Part shown: positions 9,665-18,688 of the stretch, piece by piece
Numbering within the stretch: position 1 is the first letter of the stretch
Layout of the letters: each line of letters opens with the position of its first letter
Source of the DNA: Oscillospiraceae bacterium
Lineage (GTDB): Bacteria > Bacillota > Clostridia > Oscillospirales > Ruminococcaceae
Assembly: GCA_022508945.1 (NCBI GenBank)
Contig: JAFLUE010000007.1
Coordinates: 1-37,127, forward strand
Length of the DNA: 37,127 bases
Direction: 5' to 3'
Notes under the pieces: generated by a model
Told to the model about the DNA's origin: nothing
Databases searched by the model: none
The model's input: the letters and a program-made list of their open reading frames with translations, nothing else
Position numbers and translations under genes: made by a program

Positions 9665-11491
9665 TTATTCGGTCGTAACCGACTTAGCGAGATTTCGGGG
9701 CTTATCGGGGTCATTACCACGAAGAACACTCGTATAGTATGCGATAAGCTGCAGCGCGCAGACCGTCGGCAAAGGAACGAGCATATCCGGCAGAAGCGTG
9801 TCAACATCAAAGCGCAGATCGACAGTGTTGTCCGCAAATTCGGTTGCTTTTCGGCAAAGCGCAATAATAAACGCGCCGCGCGCCTTGACCTCCTCCATGT
9901 TGCTTATCGTTTTTGCAATAACATTCTCCTGCGTCGCAACGGTTACCACAGGGATATTATCCTCAATAAGCGAGATCGTGCCATGCTTAAGCTCTCCCGC
10001 GGCATAAGCCTCGCTGTGAATGTAGGTGATCTCCTTAAGCTTTAGTGAACCCTCAAGCGACAAAGCATAGTCAAATCCGCGTCCAATAAAGAAAAGCTTT
10101 TCAACATTGACGAGACGCGACGCGATAAACTGACACTCGCCGCTTCTTTCAATAACATCCGTAATTGCCTTTGGCGCTGCCAGGATATCAAGCGTGAGCT
10201 TTCGCAAATCATCGAGAGAGATTTTTCCCCTTGCGAAAGCGAACCTGAACGCAAGCAGATACATAACCGTGATCTGAACCATATATGCCTTTGTACTCGC
10301 AACAGCAATCTCCGGTCCAGCAAGCGTATGAATACACATATCCGCCGCGCGGGCGATCGCCGAGTATTTGACGTTTACAACCGCGAGCGTTTTCGCGCCT
10401 TTTTCTTTTGCAAGCTCAAGACCCGCTTTTGTATCGGCTGTCTCTCCGCTTTGTGAAATAAGGATAACAAGATCCCCCTCGCCGACGATAGGCTCCATAT
10501 AGCGAAACTCACTTGCGACCTCGACTGTTACGGGAATCCTTGCAAGCTTTTCGATGGCATATCTTGCTACTATTCCCGCGTGCATTGCCGTTCCGCAGGC
10601 AACGATAAAGACGCGGTTCACTCCATTTAAAAGCTCGTCGGATATACCGCAGGACGAAAAATCCGGAACGCCGTCCTTTACGATATCCTCAAGAGTTTTT
10701 TGTACAACATTCGGCTGTTCGTGTATCTCCTTCAGCATGAAATGGGGAAAGCCGCATTTCTGCGCCTGTTCAATATCCCACTCCGCAACCTGCGCTTCCT
10801 TTACGATAGACATTCCGTGAGCGTCAAAATAGCTTGTTCCGCTTTCTTTCATACAAACGATCTCGCTGTCCTCAAGCAGAACATACTTTTTTGTATATTT
10901 CAGAAATGCGGGAATGTCACTTGCTATAAAATACTCCCCGTCGCCCTCTCCGACAATAAGCGGACTTTGCTTTCTGACAGCGTAGACCCTGTCCGGAAAG
11001 TCCTTAAACAATATCCCAAGCGCAAAGCTTCCCTTAAGCTCTTTCATTGTTTCGGTTATAGCCTTTAGCGGGTTGCGCTCGGAATAGTAATAGTCCAGCA
11101 AGCAAGCCGCAACCTCGCTGTCTGTCTGGCTGACAAACGAATAACCCTTTTCACTCAAAAACGCTTTAAGCTCCGCGTAGTTCTCAATAATGCCGTTATG
11201 TACAATGGTTACTCTGCCATTTGAATGCGGGTGGGAGTTTACGTCGGAGGGTTCGCCGTGAGTAGCCCAGCGAGTATGACCTATGCCGCACAAACCCCGC
11301 GGACTCCCCTCATTTGAAAGCTTTTCCCGCATACATTTAAGCTTTCCGCGTGTCTTTACGGTTTTTATCGAGCCGTTTTCAAATACGGCGATCCCGGCGC
11401 TGTCATAGCCTCTGTATTCAAGCTTCTCAAGTCCTTCCATAAGGACCTCTGTACAGTCGCGTTTTCCCAAATAACCAACAATTCCGCACAT
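9665..11491 (-). CDS. glmS: Glutamine-fructose-6-phosphate aminotransferase (isomerizing)
   Basis: This cytosolic enzyme makes glucosamine-6-phosphate from fructose-6-phosphate and glutamine, the first step toward UDP-GlcNAc for peptidoglycan. The 608-residue length is normal. Met-Cys-Gly at the N-terminus exposes the Cys2 nucleophile of the class II glutaminase, followed by the YRGYDSAG and HTRWATHG motifs. Two SIS isomerase domains follow (about 290-430 and 460-595), with SQSGETADT in the first. The C-terminus ends NLAKSVTTE, as in the family. The gene is monocistronic, flanked by its own terminator and a repeat-filled upstream gap. I looked for a glmS ribozyme before the start and could not recognise one. 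The start follows a GGGGG stretch 7 nt upstream. Confidence 0.97.
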   Translation of the reverse strand: MCGIVGYLGKRDCTEVLMEGLEKLEYRGYDSAGIAVFENGSIKTVKTRGKLKCMREKLSNEGSPRGLCGIGHTRWATHGEPSDVNSHPHSNGRVTIVHNGIIENYAELKAFLSEKGYSFVSQTDSEVAACLLDYYYSERNPLKAITETMKELKGSFALGILFKDFPDRVYAVRKQSPLIVGEGDGEYFIASDIPAFLKYTKKYVLLEDSEIVCMKESGTSYFDAHGMSIVKEAQVAEWDIEQAQKCGFPHFMLKEIHEQPNVVQKTLEDIVKDGVPDFSSCGISDELLNGVNRVFIVACGTAMHAGIVARYAIEKLARIPVTVEVASEFRYMEPIVGEGDLVILISQSGETADTKAGLELAKEKGAKTLAVVNVKYSAIARAADMCIHTLAGPEIAVASTKAYMVQITVMYLLAFRFAFARGKISLDDLRKLTLDILAAPKAITDVIERSGECQFIASRLVNVEKLFFIGRGFDYALSLEGSLKLKEITYIHSEAYAAGELKHGTISLIEDNIPVVTVATQENVIAKTISNMEEVKARGAFIIALCRKATEFADNTVDLRFDVDTLLPDMLVPLPTVCALQLIAYYTSVLRGNDPDKPRNLAKSVTTE

Positions 11492-11538
11492 AAAATTTCC
11501 CCCTTACTATACAGCAATATTCTATTCTCTGATATTTC

Positions 11539-11627
11539 ATTATATCACAAATTCAAGCGCCAAAGGCGCGGCAGCGCAGCATTTTGCACCGCGAAATGTG
11601 TGCAATGTAATTTTGCGAAGCAAAATA
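11539..11627 (+). repeat. Intergenic direct repeat, copy 1 (about 89 bp)
   Basis: It starts with ATTATATCACAAATTCAAG, continues through GCGCCAAAGGCGCGGCAGCGC and ends near TTTTGCGAAGCAAAATA. It recurs at 11717-11806 with a handful of substitutions. On the minus strand it contains a TATAAT hexamer (11538-11543) about 50 nt before glmS, so it may carry a -10 element, but I find no matching -35. Confidence 0.75.
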
Positions 11628-11639
11628 ATTTGATGATTC

Positions 11640-11719
11640 AATAAAATTGCCGTTCGGCGTAAGCCGACAGTGCCGAATGGCACAGCAAAACCGCGACAGC
11701 GGTTTTCGGAAATTTTATT
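11640..11719. repeat. Branched palindrome between the two direct repeats
   Basis: The outer arms AATAAAATTGCCG (11640-11652) and CGGAAATTTTATT (11707-11719) pair with one mismatch. Inside are TTCGGC/GCCGA-type pairing (about 11652-11680) and a perfect AAAACCGC-GACA-GCGGTTTT hairpin (11687-11706). It looks like a small non-coding mobile or repetitive element. Function unknown. Confidence 0.6.
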
Positions 11720-11806
11720 ATATCACAAATTCAAGCGCCAAAGGCGCGGCAGCGCAGTATTTTGCTTTGCAGAATGTGTGCGCTGTAATTTTGCGAAGCA
11801 TAAATA
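11717..11806 (+). repeat. Intergenic direct repeat, copy 2 (about 90 bp)
   Basis: Second copy of the repeat at 11539-11627. A further partial copy of its first segment (ATTATATCAC) follows twice at about 11810-11829. The rest of the 468-base gap (11492-11959) holds only the palindrome at 11640-11719 and the hairpins at 11909-11944. Confidence 0.75.
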
Positions 11807-11908
11807 GGATTATATCACAATTATATCACCAATGCATACAAAAGTCAATAACCGAATCCGAACCACTAAAAGATACCGCAGCATTACCGAAAGTCTTTGA
11901 AAAGTAGC

Positions 11909-11944
11909 CTGAGGGAAAACTTCCCTCAGAAAGTTTTCCCTCAG
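11909..11944 (-). terminator. Probable terminator of the symporter gene, with alternative hairpins
   Basis: CTGAGGGAAAACTT (11909-11922) pairs perfectly with AAGTTTTCCCTCAG (11931-11944). The same 5' arm can instead pair with TTCCCTCAG (11921-11929). The element sits 15 nt past the symporter stop. The T-run on the minus strand is weak (GCTACTTTTC). Confidence 0.55.
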
Positions 11945-11959
11945 AAAAATATTCAAAAC

Positions 11960-13510
11960 TTAATTCATGTTTTCCTCTTTGATCTCAAGCGCCACGTCCT
12001 TTTTATGTTCTGCCTGAATCGTCTTATCAAAGGAAAGCACCGGCTCAACATTTTCGTGCTTTATTCGGCGGTCAACATAGTTTTTCGTAATCTTCATGAC
12101 CACAGGCAGCAGCGATATGACGCCGATAAGGTTCGGAACCATCATAAGGGCGTTGAATGTATCAGAGATATCCCAGGCGAGCGACGAGGTCATAATTGCT
12201 CCGGAAATTATCATCAGCACAAAGAAAACCTTATAGCCCTTTGCCGCCTTAACTCCGAACAAATACTCAAACGACTTAGCTCCGTAATGCGACCAGCCGA
12301 CGACCGTTGTAAAAGCGAACAGCAAGAGCGCCACGGATACGAAAATGCTTCCGAACGGACCGAAAACATTCGCGAAGGAATCCGCGACAAGCGTCGCGTC
12401 ATCTGTTCCCTCCGCGACAGCGCCTGTTGACAGGTCGATCCTTCCGCTTGACATAACTACGAGCGCCGTCATTGTGCATACGACAAACGTGTCCGCAAAC
12501 ACCTCAAAGATACCCCACATTCCCTGTCTTACGGGTTCTCTTACATTTGACGCGGAATGAACCATAACCGAAGAACCCAAGCCCGCCTCGTTTGAGAAAA
12601 CGCCGCGCTTAAAGCCCTGGATAATTGTTTTCATGGCGATACCCACGCCGCCGCCGACTACCGCGGGCGTTGTAAATGCGAATCTGAAGATAGCCGCAAA
12701 CATTTCGCCGACAGAGGTTATATGTATACATATAACAATTAAACAGCCCAAAATATACGCTACCGCCATAAACGGAACAACTTTTTCGGCAAATGAGGCA
12801 ATTCTCGTAAGTCCGCCGAGAATGATAAGTCCCGCCAAGATCATCAGAATAATTCCGACAATGACCGAAGTCCACTTTACATCGGCGAAAGCATATCCAA
12901 GATCAATGTTTTTGAGTATCGCCGAGTCGAGATTTATAACAATTTTGTTTATCTGACCCATATTTCCGATGCCGAACGACGCCAACACCGCAAATACTGC
13001 AAACATTCCCGCCAAAACTCTTCCTACATATTTACAGTGCTTATATCCGCCCAAGCCGTCGCGAAGGTAATACATAGCGCCTCCGCTCCATTCGCCCTCT
13101 TTGTTTTTCCGGCGGTAGTATATTCCGAGAATATTTTCGGAAAAGTTTGTCATCATTCCGAAAAATGCCGCTATCCACATCCAGAAGACCGCTCCCGGTC
13201 CGCCGACGCATATCGCCGAAGCAACACCCGCGATATTTCCCGTTCCGATCGTCGCGGCAAGAGCCGTACAAAGCGCCTGAAACTGCGAAACGGAGCCTTT
13301 TCCGTCCTCGTTTTTGCGCGCCTTGCTCTTTTTTGAAAACATTCCTCCGATAGTTTTCATCCACCATTCTTTAATGTGCGTGACTTGGAAGAATTTTGTG
13401 AATATCGTAAGAATTACGCCTGCTCCTATAAGCAAAACAAGTCCTAAATTTGTCCAGACAAAATCGTTTATAATGCCGTTTACTTCGGCAATTTTTTCGA
13501 CAAAGTCCAT
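11960..13510 (-). CDS. Sodium:alanine (amino acid) symporter, AgcS/DagA family
   Basis: This is a polytopic membrane protein of 516 residues that imports alanine or glycine with Na+. The family signature is clear: GTGNIAGVASAICVGGPGA followed by VFWMWIAAFFGM (about residues 92-125), then NEAGLGSS (about 312-319) and about ten hydrophobic helices up to about residue 480. The short charged C-terminal tail is typical. The ATG at 13510 follows AAAGGAG with good spacing and a consensus promoter. The substrate is inferred from the family; glycine and D-alanine are also transported by members. The gene is monocistronic. I saw no glycine riboswitch in its short leader. Confidence 0.92.
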   Translation of the reverse strand: MDFVEKIAEVNGIINDFVWTNLGLVLLIGAGVILTIFTKFFQVTHIKEWWMKTIGGMFSKKSKARKNEDGKGSVSQFQALCTALAATIGTGNIAGVASAICVGGPGAVFWMWIAAFFGMMTNFSENILGIYYRRKNKEGEWSGGAMYYLRDGLGGYKHCKYVGRVLAGMFAVFAVLASFGIGNMGQINKIVINLDSAILKNIDLGYAFADVKWTSVIVGIILMILAGLIILGGLTRIASFAEKVVPFMAVAYILGCLIVICIHITSVGEMFAAIFRFAFTTPAVVGGGVGIAMKTIIQGFKRGVFSNEAGLGSSVMVHSASNVREPVRQGMWGIFEVFADTFVVCTMTALVVMSSGRIDLSTGAVAEGTDDATLVADSFANVFGPFGSIFVSVALLLFAFTTVVGWSHYGAKSFEYLFGVKAAKGYKVFFVLMIISGAIMTSSLAWDISDTFNALMMVPNLIGVISLLPVVMKITKNYVDRRIKHENVEPVLSFDKTIQAEHKKDVALEIKEENMN

Positions 13511-13541
13511 TGGTCTGCTCCTTTCATTTGATCCAAAGAAA

Positions 13542-13570
13542 ATTATATCATATTTTCACCGAATTGTCAA
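13542..13570 (-). promoter_or_regulatory. Consensus promoter of the symporter gene
   Basis: On the minus strand TTGACA (13570-13565), a 17-nt spacer and TATAAT (13547-13542). Both hexamers are perfect. The leader to the ATG is about 25 nt. Confidence 0.9.
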
Positions 13571-13625
13571 CCCAAAGCGGCAAGCCACGATGAAATAATC
13601 GGGGCTTTGAAAAAATGACGAAAAT

Positions 13626-14762
13626 TTAAGCGAGCTTCTGCGCATAATAAGCAAGTATAAGCTTGGTCACTCTGCCATAGCTCCGCGTGCCGTCCTCGAC
13701 TCCCTGGATCGTAATAAAGGCATCGTTTGCGGAATGGGAGACCTCGTTTACCGTTCCTATTATCTCATCGGCTACTGTTCCCGTTCCGTGTGAGGAGTGG
13801 TCGTAGATGTACTTGCTGTTCGCTGCGAAATCCGCTTTCATTCGCTCCGAAAGCAGGCTGTTTGCTTCGACCCACATCTCGTAGTCAAGCTCGTTTGAAC
13901 AGTATGTAAACGCCATCATATACCCCGAATAGCGGTATTCTGGATAGTCGCTGTTGATGCACGAAAGAAAGGCAAGAAAATTACACTCGTTTTCAAACGC
14001 TATCCCGCGCGAATGAGCGCTTTCGTGAGCTGCCGTCGAGGGTATGAGATAATCGGGCTGAGCGATATTTACGTTACATTCCGCAAAAAACGGAAAATAC
14101 ATCCCCGTGATATGAGTATATGACCATGCTTCCGAAAGCATAACGGGCTTCTGTCTGCTAACCGACGTCCATAAAAACGGATAGTCTTTTACGAGCTTGT
14201 CATAGCCGCTGCCCGCGCGCTTAAGTTCATTTGTGCGGCTTTCGGGGAGCTTTGTGGAACCGTCGGGATTTTGTGGAAGTCCTTCAGCCGCGTTATTTGC
14301 CTCAGCAGCAAGCGTCTTGCAGACTTCAAGCAGAAATTCGGCTTTTTTTGGAGACGTATCAAGCTTCATTGTCTTTTCAAGCGGCAGCCGATAGTAATTC
14401 GCTCCGTGGCAGATCATGTACATAAGACACGCGAATGAAACAAATCCGCACAAGCCTTTTCCCGCCTTTATGAGAACTTTTTTCCTGTCGGGTTTGTTTT
14501 CGCATTTCCCGATCTTTCTCACAAGAAGAAATATCAACAGTCCCACAAGCGGTACAGCGAGAACGACCAGAAGCTCGGTAAACGAAAACGGAAACAGGCT
14601 TGTTATAAAACCGACAGGCACTGTAACCGCCTTGAACAGTACGCGTGAAAACACATATTCCGTAACCTCCGGCATAAGCGGAAGCAGAAAAAACATAAGC
14701 GCAGCTAAAATAAGCGGTATCAGGATCCAAAATTTGCCGATAATAACCAAAATCCTCTTCAC
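13626..14762 (-). CDS. Membrane protein with HExxH motif, DUF3810-like
   Basis: I start at GTG 14762, with GGGGGAG 5 nt upstream. An in-frame ATG at 14792 lies upstream of the -10 box, so it would not be transcribed. The 378-residue protein has two or three N-terminal membrane helices (about 4-28, 45-68 and near 90-105), then an extracellular domain. That domain contains AAHESAH (His246, Glu247, His250 by this start), then RGIAFENECNFLAFLSC. HExxH followed by this block is the hallmark of the DUF3810 family, a putative membrane metallopeptidase of unknown substrate. The gene diverges from a class A PBP, so a cell-envelope role is a guess from context. Confidence 0.8.
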   Translation of the reverse strand: MKRILVIIGKFWILIPLILAALMFFLLPLMPEVTEYVFSRVLFKAVTVPVGFITSLFPFSFTELLVVLAVPLVGLLIFLLVRKIGKCENKPDRKKVLIKAGKGLCGFVSFACLMYMICHGANYYRLPLEKTMKLDTSPKKAEFLLEVCKTLAAEANNAAEGLPQNPDGSTKLPESRTNELKRAGSGYDKLVKDYPFLWTSVSRQKPVMLSEAWSYTHITGMYFPFFAECNVNIAQPDYLIPSTAAHESAHSRGIAFENECNFLAFLSCINSDYPEYRYSGYMMAFTYCSNELDYEMWVEANSLLSERMKADFAANSKYIYDHSSHGTGTVADEIIGTVNEVSHSANDAFITIQGVEDGTRSYGRVTKLILAYYAQKLA

Positions 14763-14782
14763 TTCGACTCCCCCTTTTGTTA

Positions 14783-14811
14783 ATTCTAACATATTTATGG
14801 GGTAATTTCAA
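14783..14811 (-). promoter_or_regulatory. Promoter of the DUF3810-like gene
   Basis: On the minus strand TTGAAA (14811-14806), 17 nt, TAGAAT (14788-14783), with TG one base before the -10 (extended -10). It predicts an mRNA starting about 14 nt before GTG 14762, which supports that start. Confidence 0.75.
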
Positions 14812-14895
14812 GTGCGTTTGAAAATATTCGTCAAATACAGCATCAAAATTTCACATAAAAACTTAGAAAAAAGTATTCCCTTTCGGAGAAAAATA

Positions 14896-14904
14896 TGTTA
14901 TAAT
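14896..14904 (+). promoter_or_regulatory. Extended -10 promoter of the PBP gene
   Basis: TGTTATAAT is a full extended -10 element, 66 nt before the ATG at 14970. No good -35 box is present at 17 nt, which is tolerated when TGn is present. Confidence 0.65.
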
Positions 14905-14969
14905 TAATATAGCTGTAAATTTATACTTTCATATAATCAAACATACAGCATTAATTATGAGGTAAATCT

Positions 14970-17339
14970 ATGAATAAAAAATTTCACTACATCAGAATAA
15001 AGGAAGAGCAGTCGCCCAAAAAAGCCTCGAAGAAAAGGCAGAAGATTCTTAAAAATGTCGGAAACGCTCTGACTATTGTCGGAACAACTATCTCCTCTAT
15101 GCTGCTTATTCTTGTAATTATGGTATGCATTGTTGTTACGGTCGTGACGGTATACATCCTCGATTTTGCGGACAACGGCTTTGACGCTGACCTGAAAGAA
15201 GCGGAGATGGATTTTGTAAGCTTTATTTACGCATATGACAGCGACGGCCAGGAGGTAGAGGTAAGGCGTATTACCTCGGGAGAAAACCGTATCTGGGTAG
15301 ATTACGAGGAAATATCTCCGAATATAGTATACGCGGTCGTTGCGACGGAGGATAAGCGTTTCTGGGAGCATAAGGGCGTAGACTGGGGAAGAACCGTTTA
15401 CGCGCTTTCGGCGGACGTCCTGAACCTTTCGGGAAAAGGACAGGGCGGTTCTACGATCACCCAGCAGCTTATCAAAAACATCACCGACGACGACGGCATC
15501 TCGTGGGAGCGTAAGCTGCGCGAGATATTCAGAGCGCTGTCGCTTGAGGAAAAATATACCAAGATCGACATTTTAGAGAGCTATTTAAACAGAATTCCCT
15601 ACAGCAATAACGTATACGGCGTAGCTGCGGCGGCACAGTATTATTTCGGAAAGGACGTCAGCGAGATAGATATCGCGGAAGCGGCGATCTTAGCGGGAAT
15701 TATCAAAAGCCCGCATACCCGTTCTCCGTATTCCGACCTTGCCGCTTGTAAGGAGCGTCAGGAAACCGCGCTCTACAACCTTTATGAACAGGGCTATATT
15801 ACCCTCAAGGAGTATGAAGAAGCAAGGATCGAGCAGGTTCAGTTCGCGAAGGTCGTTTTCGGCGACGCTTTCGGATATGTTGACCCGCGCTCACTCGAGA
15901 CAAGCCCCGATGATATCGAAGATGAAGACCCGGAAGATGATGAGAACTATAATGAGGCATACAAATGGAACGAGTATCAGGTAACTCAGAACTGGTATGT
16001 TGACGCGGCTATACGTCAGATTTGCGAGGACTATGCCGAGCTTAAGGGGATTACCTTTACCTCTGCGAGAAACGAGATCTACGGCGGCGGTTATAAAATG
16101 TATATAAATATGGATATCGAGATGCAGAACGCGCTCGAAGAGAAGTTCAGGAATCCGAAGATCGCCGTTGCAAGCTACGATCCGAACGCAAAATCCGAAG
16201 ACCTGCTTCAGGCGGCGTGTGTTATCATGGACTATACCGGAACCGTCCTGGCGCTTGCCGGAGGACTCGGAGACAAGCCAGGAAACGACTGCTTTAACCG
16301 CGCGACAATGGCCATACGCGCCCCCGGCTCGACAATAAAGCCTATTGCGGTTTATTCTACGGCGGTTCAGAAGAATCTTATCACATATTCGACATATATT
16401 CCGGATAAGAAGATCCCAAGACCCGATGATGACAACCCGAAGAAGATCTACTATTGGCCGGACAACTATGGCTACGCGGGCAATACGGGCGCTTTAATGC
16501 CTGTTTGGGAAGCGGTACGCTTGTCGAGAAACACCGTTGCGGTAAGAGTTACACAGATGCTTACGCCGCAGGCTTGTTATAACCAGCTTACGCAAAACCT
16601 CGGCTTTACGACTCTTGAGAAGAGCGATATCGCTCTGTCGCCGATGTCGTTCGGCGCTCTTACGGGAGGCGTTACGCTTATGGAGCTTGCCGCCTCGTAT
16701 CAGATCTTCGGAAACAGAGGCGTTTATTACGAGCCGATGCTTTACAGCCGCGTTGTTGACGGAAGGGGAAATGTTATCCTCTCGCAGGATTATTACGGCG
16801 TTCAGGCTATTGACAGCGATACCTCGTGGGTCACGAACCGAATGCTGAGAACGGTTGTTACAGACCCCACGGGTTCAGGACGCTTCACAAACTTCGGAAA
16901 GGTTGAGGTCGTCGGAAAAACGGGTACCTCAAACGACGAAAAGAACAAGGTGTTTATGGGTTTGACTCCGACGCACGTCACAGCAACTTGGGTAGGCTAT
17001 GACGACGGACGCAAGATCAAAATAAACCACAGATATTGCTCGGAGATCTGGCATGACGTAATGGTTGATGTTGAGGATACGACTGTTGAGAGCAAATTCT
17101 CCGCAGATTCTACCGTTATCCAAAGACAGTACTGTACGACGACGGGCTTGCTCGCAAGCGAGGACTGTGAGAAAACAAATGTCGGATATTACCGAAGGAG
17201 TAATCTCCCGGGCTACTGCACGGGCGATTGTGAATATATCGCGGAGGGCATTATAAACCGCTGGCAGGAGCTTGATGAGGAGGCGGCGAAGAAAGTTCTT
17301 GACGGAACATGGTCACAGGAAACTCCCATAAGGTATTAA
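14970..17339 (+). CDS. Class A penicillin-binding protein (PBP1A type)
   Basis: This bifunctional peptidoglycan glycosyltransferase/transpeptidase of 789 residues is anchored by one N-terminal helix (about 40-65) after a basic cytoplasmic tail. The GT51 domain (about 95-275) has ATEDKRFWEHKG with catalytic Glu127, then GGSTITQQL and the RKLREIFRA block. The transpeptidase domain (about 400-690) has the active-site Ser454-Thr-Ile-Lys457, Ser519-Arg-Asn521 and Lys650-Thr-Gly652, all intact. An acidic insert (about 310-330, rich in Asp/Glu) separates the domains. The C-terminus has four cysteines (about 727-750), unusual but seen in extracellular tails of Clostridia PBPs. The start follows GAGG (14959-14962). 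The gene is monocistronic with its own terminator. Confidence 0.95.
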   Translation: MNKKFHYIRIKEEQSPKKASKKRQKILKNVGNALTIVGTTISSMLLILVIMVCIVVTVVTVYILDFADNGFDADLKEAEMDFVSFIYAYDSDGQEVEVRRITSGENRIWVDYEEISPNIVYAVVATEDKRFWEHKGVDWGRTVYALSADVLNLSGKGQGGSTITQQLIKNITDDDGISWERKLREIFRALSLEEKYTKIDILESYLNRIPYSNNVYGVAAAAQYYFGKDVSEIDIAEAAILAGIIKSPHTRSPYSDLAACKERQETALYNLYEQGYITLKEYEEARIEQVQFAKVVFGDAFGYVDPRSLETSPDDIEDEDPEDDENYNEAYKWNEYQVTQNWYVDAAIRQICEDYAELKGITFTSARNEIYGGGYKMYINMDIEMQNALEEKFRNPKIAVASYDPNAKSEDLLQAACVIMDYTGTVLALAGGLGDKPGNDCFNRATMAIRAPGSTIKPIAVYSTAVQKNLITYSTYIPDKKIPRPDDDNPKKIYYWPDNYGYAGNTGALMPVWEAVRLSRNTVAVRVTQMLTPQACYNQLTQNLGFTTLEKSDIALSPMSFGALTGGVTLMELAASYQIFGNRGVYYEPMLYSRVVDGRGNVILSQDYYGVQAIDSDTSWVTNRMLRTVVTDPTGSGRFTNFGKVEVVGKTGTSNDEKNKVFMGLTPTHVTATWVGYDDGRKIKINHRYCSEIWHDVMVDVEDTTVESKFSADSTVIQRQYCTTTGLLASEDCEKTNVGYYRRSNLPGYCTGDCEYIAEGIINRWQELDEEAAKKVLDGTWSQETPIRY

Positions 17340-17349
17340 AAATTACAGC

Positions 17350-17396
17350 TTCAAGGAAAACTCGACAGGACAAAAAGAGTTTTCCTTGAATTATTT
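17350..17396 (+). terminator. Terminator of the PBP gene
   Basis: A perfect 14-bp stem of TTCAAGGAAAACTC (17350-17363) and GAGTTTTCCTTGAA (17377-17390), followed by TTATTT. It begins 11 nt after the stop. Confidence 0.85.
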
Positions 17397-17537
17397 ACAA
17401 ACAATATTTATTTTTTTCATTATAAAGCGTATCGGTGTGATAATACGGGCAATGGCTTTTGCGAAGATCTTGTATACACATTTAACGGAAGATCGGTATT
17501 GCTTGTTTATGATGCATGATATATTGAGGTGTTATAT

Positions 17538-18686
17538 ATGCGAAAAAATCGAATTTTAGCGATAGTTCTCTCTTCGGCTGTTTTGCTTGCCGGATGCGGC
17601 AGGATATCGGATAATGATACAATTCCGAAGCTCAGTTATTCTTCTTCGGACGATCAAAGCGCTCCCGACATCAGTTCTCCCGACAGCAGCTTTTCTGTCG
17701 GAGATAATTCGGCGGACAGCTCTTCGGAAGAAAGCTCAGCCAAAGAAAGCTCTTCGTCAAATAATACCATTGAAGAACCTTCGGAAAAGACCGAGGGAGA
17801 ATATAAGATCATTCTTGATCCGATAAACGAAAGGACGATTTTGTGCGAGGGAAACGAAATAACCTTGACCGGAAAAACGGTCAGCAGCTTTAAGCCGTCC
17901 GTCAATATCCCTCACAGCGAGACCTATCGTCAGAGCGGCGGGTATTTCACCTATAACGCGGTAATTCAAGACGGCTATACGGGTTATGGAAACATAACGA
18001 TCTTCAATAACATATATGTGAGGATATATGTGAGCAAGGGTGAGGTGACCTTTGTTCGGAGCGGCGAGGCTTTTGAAGCAAACGAAAAAGCGGTAAAGAA
18101 CGCGATCAGCCAGCCGCTGAATCAGGTCTCGGAATATATCGCGATAAACGCCGACAAATCAAAAATCGCCGAGATACTCGGTGAGATAACGAAGATCAGC
18201 AATGAGATATGCGCCGGTCTTACGAATGATTATGACAAGCTTCGGGCTATTTCAAAATGGGTCTCGGCAAATATATACTACGATTACTTGGCGTTTGACG
18301 CGGGGGTACCCGCCGAAACGATCACGCTCGATTATATGCTGAAAAATTCATCGAGCGTCTGCGGAGGTTATTCAAATATGACCTCCGCGCTTGCGGCGGT
18401 TCAGGGGATAAAGGTCTATAATGTCCACGGAAGCGCCGTAAACAACAACCTCACCTTTGGCGAAAAAGCTCCCGCGTATCACGAGTGGAACTATGCGGTA
18501 ATAAACGGGCGGGTCATCTGGATAGACGCGGGCTGGAACAGCCATTGCTATCGCTACAGGAACGGAAAATACGAGAGAGGGGAAGTCACCGTAAAATATT
18601 TTGATATAAGCGCGGATGCTCTCGCGCAGAATCATAAGGCAAACTACGCGGAATATCGGGACTATTTCGCGCTTTTGGAGGAATGA
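17538..18686 (+). CDS. Lipoprotein with transglutaminase-like domain
   Basis: I start at ATG 17538, behind GAGG (17526-17529). An in-frame TTG nine bases earlier overlaps that ribosome site. The 382-residue product has a lipobox LLAGC with Cys20, then a Ser/Asp/Glu-rich spacer (about 35-80), a beta-rich middle region and a transglutaminase-like domain (about 210-345). The papain-type triad is complete: Cys275 (SVCGGYS), His315 (YHEWNY) and Asp330 (WIDAGWN). Such surface proteins may crosslink, hydrolyse amides or act as peptidases; the substrate is unknown. The stop overlaps a potential start for the next gene, so the two are translationally linked. Confidence 0.87.
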   Translation: MRKNRILAIVLSSAVLLAGCGRISDNDTIPKLSYSSSDDQSAPDISSPDSSFSVGDNSADSSSEESSAKESSSSNNTIEEPSEKTEGEYKIILDPINERTILCEGNEITLTGKTVSSFKPSVNIPHSETYRQSGGYFTYNAVIQDGYTGYGNITIFNNIYVRIYVSKGEVTFVRSGEAFEANEKAVKNAISQPLNQVSEYIAINADKSKIAEILGEITKISNEICAGLTNDYDKLRAISKWVSANIYYDYLAFDAGVPAETITLDYMLKNSSSVCGGYSNMTSALAAVQGIKVYNVHGSAVNNNLTFGEKAPAYHEWNYAVINGRVIWIDAGWNSHCYRYRNGKYERGEVTVKYFDISADALAQNHKANYAEYRDYFALLEE

Positions 18687-18688
18687 CA

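Noticed and set aside
11492-11640. Search for a glmS ribozyme upstream of glmS
   Set aside because: The 150 nt before the start are AT-rich repeat sequence with no recognisable ribozyme core.
11647-11907. 86-codon plus-strand frame in the glmS-symporter gap
   Set aside because: It consists of the palindrome and the direct repeat and has no ribosome site.
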